NCBI GenBank assembly: GCA_036501145.1
Contig: DASYAV010000102.1
Span: 35,296 to 99,295 of the forward strand
Reading direction: 5' to 3'
Origin: PALSA-505 sp036501145
GTDB taxonomy: Bacteria; Actinomycetota; Actinomycetes; Streptosporangiales; Streptosporangiaceae
DNA length: 64,000 bases
Part shown: positions 50,672 to 59,334 of the stretch, in pieces
Layout: each line of letters opens with the position of its first letter
How positions within the stretch are numbered: the stretch's first letter is position 1
Notes under the pieces: model-generated
Told to the model about the DNA's origin: nothing
The model's database searches: none
Seen by the model: only the letters and a program-made list of their open reading frames with translations
Translations under genes and position numbers: made by a program

Positions 50672-50924
50672 GTGAAAAGGTGGCTCGTCCTTGCGGCCGT
50701 GGCTGTTGCCATAGCTCCGGTTACTGGCGCTCATGCGTCTACTGCTAAGCTTAGGGAACCGCTATTCACGTGCCCGAACCCAGGTGTGTGTCTGCATCTT
50801 TCAGTATGACAATTACACAGGGGTCCATTACACGTACGTACCCTCGCAGGTCCACGGGTTTTGGAGCTTCATATCCGGCATCTTCCCACCAAGCGGCACG
50901 GGTGTTCCGCGATCAGTGAGGTAA
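50672..50924 (+). pseudogene. Small secreted Cys-containing protein (peptidase inhibitor I36-like), 5' part, frameshifted
   Basis: GTG behind AGGAG gives VKRWLVLAAVAVAIAPVTGAHAS, a clear Sec signal peptide with cleavage after AHA. The mature part has FTCPNPGVC in the first frame and, after a one-base shift near 50790, FQYDNYTGVHYTYVPSQVHGFW in the next. CPxGxVCxFQYDNYTG is the look of family I36 (SMI-type) inhibitors and small secreted actinomycete proteins. As sequenced, the product stops after 45 residues. Lower GC than surrounding genes. The likely missing C-terminal part lies at 52380. Confidence 0.6.
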
Positions 50925-50949
50925 TCTCAGCGAAATAGGTCGGACAGTC

Positions 50950-51183
50950 GGGCTCTGTTCATCCCAAGCAGGCACGGCAGGGCAGATCCTGGACGGCAAG
51001 ATCGTCCTGGCTGACCGGTGCGGCGAGAAGACCACAAGTGTCAAAGGCGAGGTCATCGACTTGTGGTACTCCGGCAAGGCACACGCCCATGGCGGCAACA
51101 TCCAGGCCGTATCGGCCCAAATCGGGGACATCGCCCAGGCAGCCCTCGTCCTGACCCATTTCGAACATGGCTACCTGACATGA
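50950..51183 (+). pseudogene. IS5-family transposase fragment
   Basis: The frame from 50956 to a TGA at 51181 reads GQILDGKIVLADRC, then KTTSVKGEVIDLWYSGKAHAHGGNIQAV. DGT...DR..TTVKKGExIDLWYSGKxHxHGGNIQ is the DDE core of actinomycete IS5-type transposases. About 50 residues of the DDE domain survive; beyond QAVSA the sequence is unrelated. No terminal inverted repeats found. From 51184 to 51426 nothing recognisable is coded. Confidence 0.7.
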
Positions 51184-51426
51184 ATAGAGTCGGCCGGTCA
51201 GGCTTCCTTTTGGCCAAACGGAGGTATCCGGGCAGGCACGCGGACTGACCAGACTGGCCAGAGATAAGGGTGGAGTCCGCGCAGAAGAGGGTTCACCACA
51301 AGATCGGCTTCCCTGGCAAGCTCCACGTGGTCGCTGATAGCCTCGCGGTGGCAGCAATGCTTGCTCGCCCCGGACGAGATGTGCGCCGTACCCGGCCCGC
51401 TAAGACGACGCACGCTGGAGGTGGCA

Positions 51427-52296
51427 GTGAGCGCTCAGACCGGCTTCCCCGACGGTGCCGCGGATCTGAATCTGGACGTCGAGTGGATTCACGGCTCAGA
51501 AGCCGCCAAGTACAACGCCGATCCCGACATCCAAGTCCACGCCTGCGACGAACACAGTTACGTACTGCGCCAGAACATGGCGGTTCACTATGAGGCGCCG
51601 TTCATGTTCCTGCTCTTCGGTGGCTCCAGGGCTCTCCTGCTGGACACCGGTGCTACCGAGAACCCGCAGTTCTTCCCGCTGCGCCGGACTGTCGATTCGA
51701 TCATCGACCGCTGGCTGGCTCGCCACCCGCACGCGGACGACTACGGGCTGCTCGTTCTCCATACTCACTCCCACACTGACCACACTGCGGCTGATGACCA
51801 GTTCGCCGACCGGCCCAACACCCTCGTAATCGGCGGGAAACGTGATGCCGCGTGGCGATATTTCGGCTTCGCCGACCAACCAGAGTCAGTGGTCCAGGTG
51901 GATCTTGGGAGCCGCATTCTTGACTGCCTCGCAACACCTGGGCACCACGAGGCAGCGGTCACCTACTACGACCGTTACAGCGGAATCCTGTTCACCGGAG
52001 ACACCATCTACCCTGGCCGCCTGTATGTCTTCGACTGGCCAGGCTTCATCCGTTCGATTGACCGGCTCGTTAACTGGTGCGCGGAGCGACCGGTGACATA
52101 CCTGCTCGGCTGCCATATCGAGATGACGACCAAGCCGGGGCTGGATTACCCGGTCGGCTGGAGCTACCAGCCAGATGAACCACCTCTCCAGCTCACGGCT
52201 GACCACCTCACGCAGATCCAGAACATCTTGAAGGACCATGACCTCCAGCCGGATCGCTACGTCCTGCCACAGATGATCATCACGCCGGTTGGCTAA
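51427..52296 (+). CDS. MBL-fold metallohydrolase
   Basis: A 289-residue metallo-beta-lactamase-fold enzyme. Metal ligands are in HTHSHTDHTAAD (HxHxDH), in TPGHHEAAV (third His) and FTGDTIYPG (bridging Asp), with a last His in LLGCHIEM. GTG start behind GGAGG (51418). The N-terminal part with MFLLFGGSRALLLDTGAT is normal. Unlike its neighbours it is intact and has lower GC, so it may have arrived with the insertion that split the small secreted gene. Substrate unknown; no quorum-lactonase or glyoxalase signature is specific. Confidence 0.88.
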   Translation: MSAQTGFPDGAADLNLDVEWIHGSEAAKYNADPDIQVHACDEHSYVLRQNMAVHYEAPFMFLLFGGSRALLLDTGATENPQFFPLRRTVDSIIDRWLARHPHADDYGLLVLHTHSHTDHTAADDQFADRPNTLVIGGKRDAAWRYFGFADQPESVVQVDLGSRILDCLATPGHHEAAVTYYDRYSGILFTGDTIYPGRLYVFDWPGFIRSIDRLVNWCAERPVTYLLGCHIEMTTKPGLDYPVGWSYQPDEPPLQLTADHLTQIQNILKDHDLQPDRYVLPQMIITPVG

Positions 52297-52379
52297 CTCC
52301 GGCCCGAGCCCCTGCAGTTACTTCGCTTCTCTCGGGGTTGTCTCCGGTCCCACCGCAAGTAAAGAGCCCGATTGGCGAA

Positions 52380-52592
52380 GCCCGGCACCGGCGAGGCTAC
52401 CCAATCGCTGAGATCACCTCAGTAAATAACAACTCGGGTTCGGCGGTGGAGTTCTTCAGCACCGACTCCGGCTTTTATCGTTGCGTCGCGCCACATACAA
52501 GAGAGGGCCTGGCCGCACATGATTTCAACTATATCTACATCACTTATGGCGTGACGAACTGTAATCATATTCCGCGTGGCCGGGGTAGTTGA
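52380..52592 (+). pseudogene. Probable 3' part of the small secreted protein
   Basis: The frame reads YPIAEITSVNNNSGSAVEFF, then YRCVAPHTREGLAAHDFNYIYITYGVTNC before a stop at 52592. It lacks a start and signal peptide of its own. Low GC, Asn/Tyr richness, a lone Cys and strand direction match the 5' fragment at 50672-50924, whose reading stops at about FPPSGTG. The two probably were one gene of about 120 residues, now separated by 1.45 kb. Confidence 0.5.
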
Positions 52593-52675
52593 TCACGGCC
52601 GCACGATCGGGGGACTTATGGCAGTTCAGTCAGCGGCGCGTCGTGGCTGACGCGAAGTTCGAGGAAGCCCGGCTG

Positions 52676-53063
52676 GACCCTGCGGGCCGTCCGGGAGGCG
52701 CTGCGGCCCGGCGGGCGGCTGGTGTTCGAGGGCCGCGATCCCAGCCGGAAGGCCTGGCTGGAGTGGACACGGGAGCGGACCCACTGGCGCGCCGATGTTC
52801 CGGGGACCGGCCCGGTCGAGACCTGGACCGAGCTGACCAGCGCCGATGACGGGCTGGTGTCCTTCCGCGCGAGCTTCGTGTTCGGCCGCGACGGCGCCGC
52901 CATGACGTCCGATTCCACCTTGCGGTTCCGCGGCCGGGAAGAACTCGCCGCCACGGTGGCCGAGGCCGGTCTGGCCGTCGATGAGGTGCGGGACGCTCCC
53001 GACCGGCCCGGGCACGAGTTCGTCTTCGTCACCCGGCGCCCGGACCCGGCATCTCAGGACTGA
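52676..53063 (+). pseudogene. SAM methyltransferase C-terminal remnant
   Basis: Reading from 52676: VREALRPGGRLVFEGRDPSRKAWLEWTRERTHW, TWTELTSADDGLVSFRASFVF and ELAATVAEAGLAVDEVRDAPD. The first piece is the post-motif-III region of a class I methyltransferase; the SAM-binding N-terminal half is missing. No convincing start codon precedes it. Its end overlaps the ECF S-component stop by 10 bp. Confidence 0.65.
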
Positions 53064-53914
53064 TCAGGTTGCCCGGGCTCACCGGGGGCGGGGTCGAAGG
53101 TGACGTCGGGCTGGAAGTTGGCCCGCCGGGCGGCGCGGCGGAACGCGGCCAGCGCGGCCGGCCCGGCGATCATGATGGCCAGCACGTTGGTGATCGCCCG
53201 GCCGGTGTCCCAGCCGAGCGAGGTGGACGCGTCGAACAGCAGGTAGCGGTGCCACTGCTCGAGGAACGACAGCCCCGGCCGGTAGGCGATCGAGCTCGAC
53301 GGGTCCAGCGAGAACGGCCAGAACGACAGGTTGACCATGAAGCCGAAGAAGTACCCCGACACCGCCCCGTAGATGGCCAGCATCGCCACCTCGGCTTTGC
53401 CGCGCAGCGGCGGCAGCAGCCCGGCGAACATGCCCACCCAGGCGCAGCCGAACATCTGGTAGGGCAGCCACGGCCCGACCCCCGCGGTCAGCAGCGCCGA
53501 CGCGAACAGCGACGTGCAGCCGAGCGCGAACCCGAACCCGGCCCCGAACACCCGCCCGGCCAGCACCAGGACGAAGAACACCGTCTCCACGCCGGCGGTG
53601 CCGGCGCCGAGCGGCCGCAGCGCGGCGTTGATCGCCGCCAGCACGCCCAGCATGGCCAGCGCCTTCGCGTCGATGCCGCCGTCGGCGACTTCGGCGAACA
53701 CCACCATGAGCACCAGCGCCAGCAGCGCGCCGAACATCAGCGGCGGCGTCTCGGTAGAGGAGAACGTTCCCGGCGCCACGACGAACGGCCACACGAAGGC
53801 CACGAATCCGAGGAACGAGGCCATCGCGATGGCCACGGTCGCCCGCGGCCGCAGCCGGATCGCGCTGCGGATCGCCTGCCGTGCCGCCGGGGCGCGGCCG
53901 GTCAGCGCGCTCAC
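53054..53914 (-). CDS. ECF transporter S component (predicted cobalamin-specific)
   Basis: A 286-residue membrane protein with six or more helices. VAIAMASFLGFVAFVWPFVV opens the domain; ALAMLGVLAAINAALRPLGAG contains an ECF-type Ala-rich helix for T-component contact, and GFALGCTSLFASALLTAGVGPWLPYQMFG the ligand-lining region. CbrT and related S proteins have this shape. GTG overlaps the ATPase stop (GTGA, 53911-53914). Fifth gene of an operon behind a cobalamin riboswitch, which argues that the vitamin is B12 or a corrinoid precursor. Confidence 0.85.
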   Translation of the reverse strand: MSALTGRAPAARQAIRSAIRLRPRATVAIAMASFLGFVAFVWPFVVAPGTFSSTETPPLMFGALLALVLMVVFAEVADGGIDAKALAMLGVLAAINAALRPLGAGTAGVETVFFVLVLAGRVFGAGFGFALGCTSLFASALLTAGVGPWLPYQMFGCAWVGMFAGLLPPLRGKAEVAMLAIYGAVSGYFFGFMVNLSFWPFSLDPSSSIAYRPGLSFLEQWHRYLLFDASTSLGWDTGRAITNVLAIMIAGPAALAAFRRAARRANFQPDVTFDPAPGEPGQPDQS

Positions 53915-55656
53915 CAGGCACCCGCCGGGTCGAGCGCGGCGGCGATCTGCGGCACCGTGAGGTAAGGCAGCGGGGCGAGGATCTTCGCGACCTGCGGCGC
54001 GAACGTGGGGGAGGCGGTCAGCACGGCAGCGGCCGGGCCGTCGGAGACGATGTCGCCCTCGGCCATCACCACCACCCGGTCACAGCTGCGCGCCGCGAAC
54101 TCCACGTCGTGCGTGGCCACCACGATCGCGTGCCCCCGGGCGGCGAGCCGGTCCAGCGTGCCGGTCAGCCCGGCCTTGGCCGTGTAGTCCAGGCCGCGGG
54201 TCGGCTCGTCCAGCAGGATCACCGCGGGCGCGGCGGCGAGCTGGACGGCCAGCACCAGGGCCAGCTGCTGCCCGGCGGACAGGTCCCGCGGGTGCGCGTC
54301 ACCTGCGATCCCCGGCGCGATCCCGTCCAGGATGTCCCGCGCCGAGCCGCCGCCGGGAGACGCGCCATCGGCCAGGGACTCGGGCGGCCCGGCCTGGGCC
54401 TCGGGCGGCCCGGCCTGGGCGTCACGGTCGGCCTGCGCCAGCTCGGCCGCGACCGTGTCCAGGTAGAGCAGGTCGGCGGGGGTCTGCGGCACCAGCCCGA
54501 CCAGCCGCCGGGCCGCGGCGGGCGTCAGCGAGGCCGGGTCCGCGTCCGCGCCGGCCACCCGGACCCGCCCGGCCGCCCGCCGCCCCGACCCCTGCACCGC
54601 CCACAGCAGCGACGACTTCCCCGAGCCGTTCCGCCCCATCAGCGCGGTGACCTCGCCCGCCCGCAGCGTCAGGTCCACATCCCGCACCGCGGCCAGCCCG
54701 CCGTACCGCACTACGATCCCGCGCGCGGTCAGCGCGTCCCCGCCGGCGGCCGCGACCCCGTGCGCCGTGGCCTGTCCCGTCCCGCGCGCGGTCAGCGCCT
54801 CCCCGCCGCCAGCCTGGGAGACTCGGTGCGGCACCGGCGGCGTCTGCGGCAGCCGCTCCCGCAGCGCCGGAGCCCGCCGCCGGGCGTCCCGCACCGACAG
54901 CGGCAGCGGCAGCCAGCCGGCCAGCCGGCCCAGCTCCACCACCGGCGGCGCCACCCCGGCCGCGGCCAGCACCGCCGCCGGCTCCCCGGCGGTCACCGTG
55001 CCGTCGCCGGGCAGGTACACCACCCGGTCGGCGTAGGGCAGCACCCGCTCCAGCCGGTGCTCGGCCAGCATCACCGTCACCCCGAGGTCGTGCACCAGCC
55101 GGGTGATCGCGGCCAGCACGTCCTCGGCGCTGGCCGGGTCCAGTGCCGAGGTCGGCTCGTCCAGCACCAGGATGCGCGGGTGCGCGGTGAGCGCCGCCCC
55201 GATCGCGACCCGCTGCTGCTGCCCGCCGGACAGCGTGCGCAGCGCCCGGTGCCGCAGGTCGGCCAGGCCCAGCAGGTCCAGGGTCTCCTCCAGCCGCACC
55301 CGCATGGCCGCCGGGTCGATGGCCAGCTGCTCCATCGTGTAGGCGAGCTCTTCCTCCACGGTGTCGGTGACGAACCCGGCCAGCGGGTCCTGCCCGACCA
55401 TGCCGACCACGTCGGCCAGTTCCCGCGGCCGGAACCGCGCGGTGTCCCGCCCGCCGGTCAGCACCCGGCCGGACAGCGTGCCGCCGGTGAAGTACGGCAC
55501 CAGCCCGTTGACCGCGGCGAGCAACGTCGACTTGCCGCTGCCGGTGTGCCCGATGACCAGGCACAGCTCGCCCTCTTCGATGCGCAGGCTCACCTCGCGC
55601 AGCACCGGGCCGGCCGCCCCGTCGTACCGCACGCCTGCCCGCTCGAAGACGATCAC
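53911..55656 (-). CDS. ECF transporter fused A-A' ATPase
   Basis: A 581-residue protein with two ABC cassettes. Cassette 1: Walker A GHTGSGKSTLLAAVNGL, signature RTLSGGQQQRVAIG, Walker B ILVLDEPTSALDP. Cassette 2 (from about residue 300): Walker A GRNGSGKSSLLWAVQG, signature DLSAGQQLALVLAV, Walker B VILLDEPTRGLDY. The linker is Ala/Gly-rich and includes the duplicated QAGPPE(A/S). Most ECF systems have two separate ATPases (EcfA, EcfA'); a fusion is common in Actinobacteria. GTG overlaps the T gene stop. Confidence 0.95.
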   Translation of the reverse strand: MIVFERAGVRYDGAAGPVLREVSLRIEEGELCLVIGHTGSGKSTLLAAVNGLVPYFTGGTLSGRVLTGGRDTARFRPRELADVVGMVGQDPLAGFVTDTVEEELAYTMEQLAIDPAAMRVRLEETLDLLGLADLRHRALRTLSGGQQQRVAIGAALTAHPRILVLDEPTSALDPASAEDVLAAITRLVHDLGVTVMLAEHRLERVLPYADRVVYLPGDGTVTAGEPAAVLAAAGVAPPVVELGRLAGWLPLPLSVRDARRRAPALRERLPQTPPVPHRVSQAGGGEALTARGTGQATAHGVAAAGGDALTARGIVVRYGGLAAVRDVDLTLRAGEVTALMGRNGSGKSSLLWAVQGSGRRAAGRVRVAGADADPASLTPAAARRLVGLVPQTPADLLYLDTVAAELAQADRDAQAGPPEAQAGPPESLADGASPGGGSARDILDGIAPGIAGDAHPRDLSAGQQLALVLAVQLAAAPAVILLDEPTRGLDYTAKAGLTGTLDRLAARGHAIVVATHDVEFAARSCDRVVVMAEGDIVSDGPAAAVLTASPTFAPQVAKILAPLPYLTVPQIAAALDPAGAW

Positions 55657-56828
55657 TGCCTGGCCCCCGTGAGTTCCCTGGCCGGCTCCCGCACCCGCGG
55701 CTCACCGGAGGTCACCGCGGATGGCGGCGGCGGCGCCATCACCGCCGCCAGCGCGGCGGCCAGGATGGCCGCGGTGGGCAGCAGCGGCAGCGACGGCCAG
55801 TGCAGCGGGTACAGGTCCGGGTTCAGCGCGCCCGGGTCGTAGCCCAGATGCACCGACAGCACCACCGCACTGACCACGCCACAGCCGGCCACCGCCCACT
55901 CCGGCCAGCGCCACGGATCCGGCCGGTACCGGGTGCGGGACACCCGGCGGCCGCCCAGCACCAGCCCGGCTACGCACGCCGCGGCACCGGCCGCGGACCC
56001 GCCGGCCGCGACCCCGCCCGGCAGGCCCGCGCCGAGCAGCCCGTAGGCGCCCAGGCACAGCCCGGCCAGCCCGCCCAGCAGCAGCGCCGCGGTCAGCCGC
56101 CGCGACCCGCGGGACGCACCGCCGGTGCGCCCGTAACCGCGCGAATCCATCCCGGCGGCCAGCCGCAGCGAGCGCTCCAGCGCGTCATGCAGCACCGGGA
56201 CCGCGATCGCCCGCAGTGCGCGGACGCCCCTCCCGCCCGCGCCGCGCAGCCGCCGCGCCCGGCGTACCCGCTGCACGCTCTCCACCAGCTGCGGCGCCAC
56301 CGACAGGGCCACGGTCACCGCGACGCCCAGCTCGTACAGCGCGCCGGGCAGCACCCGCAGCGCGCGCTTCGGGTTGGCCAGGCTGTTGGCCGCGCCGATG
56401 CAGCACAGCAGGCAGGCCAGCCGGGCCCCGTCTAGCGCGGCCGACAGCACCGCCGGCACCGGCACCGGCCCGCCGATCTGCACCCCGGTGTACCAGGACG
56501 GCGTGGGGATGTGCGGCAGCTGGAACCAGATCGGCTCGCCGGGCGCGGCGCCGCTTTCGAACACGATCCGGAACACGATCCGGATGACGATCACAGTGAG
56601 CGCCATGAGCAGGTAGAACCGGTAGCCGCGGGCCCACGGCGCGTCGGTCCGGCGGCTGGCCACGACCACGCCGAGGACCGCGAAGATCAGCGCCAGCAGC
56701 AGCGGGTTGCTGGTCCGGCTGGCCGCGGTGGCCAGCGCGATGGCCCAGATCCACCACGCGACCGGGTGCAGCGCCCGCGGCAGCCGCCGCCCTGCGTGCC
56801 CTCCGGGCCCCCCGGCTCTCCCGGTCAC
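55653..56828 (-). CDS. ECF transporter T component
   Basis: A 391-residue EcfT. LHPVAWWIWAIALATAASRTSNPLLLALI opens the transmembrane part and the cytoplasmic coupling helices include VRRARRLRG-like and MDSRGYGRTGGASRG segments, the two short X-Arg-X motifs that contact the ATPases. C-terminal hydrophobic segments bring the total to about eight, more than in single-unit EcfT proteins. GTG overlaps the stop of the upstream anchored protein (GTGA, 56825-56828). Confidence 0.88.
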   Translation of the reverse strand: MTGRAGGPGGHAGRRLPRALHPVAWWIWAIALATAASRTSNPLLLALIFAVLGVVVASRRTDAPWARGYRFYLLMALTVIVIRIVFRIVFESGAAPGEPIWFQLPHIPTPSWYTGVQIGGPVPVPAVLSAALDGARLACLLCCIGAANSLANPKRALRVLPGALYELGVAVTVALSVAPQLVESVQRVRRARRLRGAGGRGVRALRAIAVPVLHDALERSLRLAAGMDSRGYGRTGGASRGSRRLTAALLLGGLAGLCLGAYGLLGAGLPGGVAAGGSAAGAAACVAGLVLGGRRVSRTRYRPDPWRWPEWAVAGCGVVSAVVLSVHLGYDPGALNPDLYPLHWPSLPLLPTAAILAAALAAVMAPPPPSAVTSGEPRVREPARELTGARQ

Positions 56829-57706
56829 CGTTCGCGCCGGGGCCGCCGCAGCACCGCGGTGACCCCGGCCGCGGCCAGCACCAGCACGATGACCAGCGCG
56901 ATGATCGCCGGGGTAGCCGACCCGTGGCTGGCCGGCGTGCTGGCCGCCCGCGGCTGCGCGTCCCGGATCGTGGTACGCCCCGACGGGGTGCTGGCGCCAC
57001 GGGCGGCCGGCCGCGACGACGTGGCCGCCGCGGCAGGATGGGTGGCGGCGGGCTGCCCGGCGGGGGTGGTCTGCCCGGCGGGCGCGGTCGTCCGGTGCTG
57101 CTGAGAATGGTGATGAACGGTGCCCGCCTGGCGTGTGTTCTGGGCGCGCAGGCTGGCGGGACTGACCGCGGGGACGGCCGATCCCGAGGTGCCGCCGGAA
57201 CTGGTGCCGCCGAACACCCACAGCTCGACGCTGCCCGGTTCGGGATTGATCGCCATCGCCCCGGTCTGGCTGTAGCTCCACGTGGTCTGCCCCGGGCTGG
57301 CGTACCAGAACGCCCAGTAGGCGTTGGTCGGCGGGGTGAGCACGCAGGGTTCCTGGGACGGTGTGGGGTACTGGGTGCCGCCGTGGTAGCCGGAGTACCC
57401 GATCCGGCAGACGAACCCGGGCCCGTCGTGCTCGGTCCCTGTGGTCTGCCAGCCGCCCTGGTTGAGCAGTGTGTACGCGCTGGTCGGGGTGCTCCCGCAG
57501 GAGCGCAGCAGCGGCCCGCCGAAGTGCGCGAAGTCCACCGCGACGATCACCCCGGACGTGGTGGTGCAGTCGCCGACCGGCCGCGCCGACGCCGACGCCG
57601 GCGGGGCCGCCGACAGGGCCAGCGTGCCCGCGATGACCGTGCCCAGCCCGGCCGCGGCCAGCCCGCCTGCGAGCTGCCGCCTGAGCCGCGGCCATGGCCC
57701 GGTCAC
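56825..57706 (-). CDS. Surface-anchored DUF4430-like protein (putative beta-domain of a B12-capture pair)
   Basis: A 293-residue exported protein. After a signal peptide (LAGGLAAAGLGTVIAGTLALSA) comes a 150-residue domain with VDFAHFGGPLLRSCG, AYTLLNQGGWQTTG, GFVCRIGYSGY, AYWAFWYASPG and PGSVELWVFGG. That strand order (TLL helix, C-R-I strand, YW-FW strand, GS-E-W-FG strand) is that of DUF4430 and of the C-terminal beta-domain of transcobalamin/intrinsic factor. A long Ala/Thr/Pro stalk leads to one TM helix (AIIALVIVLVLAAAGV) and a basic tail. The GTG overlaps the stop of the upstream gene. Function as cobalamin contact is inferred from context. Confidence 0.75.
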   Translation of the reverse strand: MTGPWPRLRRQLAGGLAAAGLGTVIAGTLALSAAPPASASARPVGDCTTTSGVIVAVDFAHFGGPLLRSCGSTPTSAYTLLNQGGWQTTGTEHDGPGFVCRIGYSGYHGGTQYPTPSQEPCVLTPPTNAYWAFWYASPGQTTWSYSQTGAMAINPEPGSVELWVFGGTSSGGTSGSAVPAVSPASLRAQNTRQAGTVHHHSQQHRTTAPAGQTTPAGQPAATHPAAAATSSRPAARGASTPSGRTTIRDAQPRAASTPASHGSATPAIIALVIVLVLAAAGVTAVLRRPRRER

Positions 57707-59106
57707 GCGTGGCTCCTGGCCGCCGGATACAGCCGCCGGCGGCGCAGGTACAGCAGGCCGATCCCCGCCGCCGCGGCCACCCCGACGCCGAGCACCGTCC
57801 ACCACAGGGCGGTGGCCAGCGCGCTGCCGTGCGCGGCGGTGCTGAGCGCGCGGGGCGCGGCCGTCGCCGTGGTCGCCACCGGCTGCGGCGCCGGATCCGG
57901 GACGGCCGACGGGGTCGCGGAGTGCCGCGGCCCGTCCGCCGCCCCCGGCGAACTGGTGGCCGTCGCGGTGGCGGTGACGGTCTGCGTGACGGTGGCGGTG
58001 GGCCGCGGGCGGGACCGCCGGCGTGGCCCGGGCGCCCCGGTGTGCGGGGGCGGTGGGGGAGGAGGTGTGCCGCGCAGGCTGCGGTGCAGCGTGCCGAACG
58101 GCGTGCCTGCCGCCCCGCCGGCCGCCTGGGTGGAGGCGCGCAGGTTGGAGCCGTGCTGGCCGGCGTCGGCGGTGAACCCGCCGTTGCCGTTCTGCTCGCG
58201 GGCCAGGAAGCTGAGCGCCGCCCCGATCTGCGGCCGGTACCGTGCCGCCCGCAGGGACAGCGCCTGGATGGCCAGGCCCGCGGAGTTGACCGAGTCGCCG
58301 CTGGCGCCGGGGAACCCGCCGGTGGAGTCCTGCTGGCCGGCGATCCAGGCCAGCGCGGACCTGGCGTCGGCCGTTGCGGCGGTGCCGGGCACCAGCGCCA
58401 GCGCCATCGCCGCCATCGCGGTGCTGTCCACGTCCCGGTCGTGGCTGTCCGGGATCAGGCTGGGGAAGGAGCCGTCGCGGCCCCGCAGGCTCTCCAGGAA
58501 GCGGACGGGGGCGGCCGCCCCCGTCCGCTGGCCCGCCCGCAACTGGGCGATGACGCCGAGCGCCTGGTCGAACACGGAGGTGGCATAGCTGTAGTTGCCG
58601 GCGCCCGCGCAGCTGGTGTTGTGGCCGGAGGAGGCGTGGGCGCAGACCGACGCGTTCAATGCCGTGATCAGGTTGTGCCCGCCGAAGCTGCGCGGGTTGT
58701 AGCCGGTCACCTCGGCCAGCAGCACCTCGTCGCCGATCGACCCGCCGCTGGCGAACCGGGTGCCGATGCCGGTCCAGGTGTTGACGGTGTCGCCGTGCGG
58801 GTCCTTTCCGGCCGAGTCCAGGAACCCGACGATCCCCTTCAGTACCGGATTCTGGTCGCCGGTCGCGGCAAGCGCGAGCGCGCCGCTGGTGGTCAGCCCG
58901 AAGTCGGCGTAGCCCGGGAACGACTGGTAGTAGTGCCCGTCCCGCAGGTTGCCCGGCGCGACCAGGTAGGCGCTGGCCAGCCTCAGATTCGGCCGCGCCG
59001 CGGCCGAAGCCGGGCCGGCCGCAGTCGTGGCCAGCACGGCGGCAGCCACCGCAGCCAGGAGACAGGTGAGCGGGCGGGCGGCCGGAGCGCGCCGTAGGCG
59101 GAGCAT
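57703..59106 (-). CDS. Surface-anchored alpha/alpha-toroid protein (prenyltransferase/intrinsic-factor alpha-domain-like)
   Basis: A 467-residue exported protein. Signal peptide (LLAAVAAAVLATTAAGPASA), then repeats typical of squalene-cyclase/prenyltransferase toroids: FGLTTSGALALAATGD, ATSVFDQALGVIAQLRAG, VDSTAMAAMALALVPG, DSVNSAGLAIQALSL, QNGNGGFTAD. There are paired helices with a central cavity. The alpha-domain of intrinsic factor and transcobalamin has the same fold. No DxDD or zinc site of true cyclases or prenyltransferases is visible. A Pro/Thr stalk and TM (WWTVLGVGVAAAAGIGLLYL) with RRRR tail anchor it. ATG after GGGAGG, first gene behind the minus-strand riboswitch. Confidence 0.78.
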   Translation of the reverse strand: MLRLRRAPAARPLTCLLAAVAAAVLATTAAGPASAAARPNLRLASAYLVAPGNLRDGHYYQSFPGYADFGLTTSGALALAATGDQNPVLKGIVGFLDSAGKDPHGDTVNTWTGIGTRFASGGSIGDEVLLAEVTGYNPRSFGGHNLITALNASVCAHASSGHNTSCAGAGNYSYATSVFDQALGVIAQLRAGQRTGAAAPVRFLESLRGRDGSFPSLIPDSHDRDVDSTAMAAMALALVPGTAATADARSALAWIAGQQDSTGGFPGASGDSVNSAGLAIQALSLRAARYRPQIGAALSFLAREQNGNGGFTADAGQHGSNLRASTQAAGGAAGTPFGTLHRSLRGTPPPPPPPHTGAPGPRRRSRPRPTATVTQTVTATATATSSPGAADGPRHSATPSAVPDPAPQPVATTATAAPRALSTAAHGSALATALWWTVLGVGVAAAAGIGLLYLRRRRLYPAARSHA

Positions 59107-59113
59107 GAGCCTC

Positions 59114-59144
59114 CCGGGGTGTGGCGCTGCGCGCGAAACCCCGG
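59114..59144 (-). promoter_or_regulatory. Ribosome-site hairpin in riboswitch expression platform
   Basis: Arms ACCCCGG (minus-strand reading CCGGGGT to ACCCCGG, 59138-59144 and 59114-59120) close a hairpin that ends at the Shine-Dalgarno GGGAGG of the 59106 gene. It can hide part of the ribosome site, as in translational cobalamin riboswitches. Confidence 0.5.
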
Positions 59145-59214
59145 TCTACCCGGATTACCCGGCCAAACCCGTTGTTCCGCGCCGCAGACCTCGACGACGA
59201 CAGGACAGTTCAGC

Positions 59215-59325
59215 GATCCGGCCAGGTTCTCCGACTCGCCCGCACGGATGCGGGCCCACGGTTGCGGGCCAGTGCCGGATTTCGACCGGCTTCCCCTGGA
59301 AGTGCCGAATCACGTTCATCTTGAC
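59215..59325 (-). ncRNA. Cobalamin riboswitch (minus strand, ECF operon)
   Basis: On the minus strand: CCAGG (59299-59295), GGGAAGCCGGT, then AAATCCGGCACTGGCCCGC-AACCGT, and 3' GAGTCGGAGAACCTGG. CCAGG and CCTGG (59222-59226) pair to close the core. GGGAA-CCGGT-CCGGC-CTG-CCCGC-AC-GT and the 3' GAGTC-GGAG-ACCTG block are the conserved strings of cobalamin riboswitches. It lies 110 bp ahead of the anchored toroid gene and should shut the ECF operon off when B12 is plentiful. Confidence 0.88.
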
Positions 59326-59334
59326 ACATCTGCG

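Noticed and set aside
55653..57695. 680-codon reading of the ECF T component
   Set aside because: The first 290 codons are an alternate frame of the anchored DUF4430-like gene. The T gene starts at the GTG at 56828, which overlaps that gene's stop.
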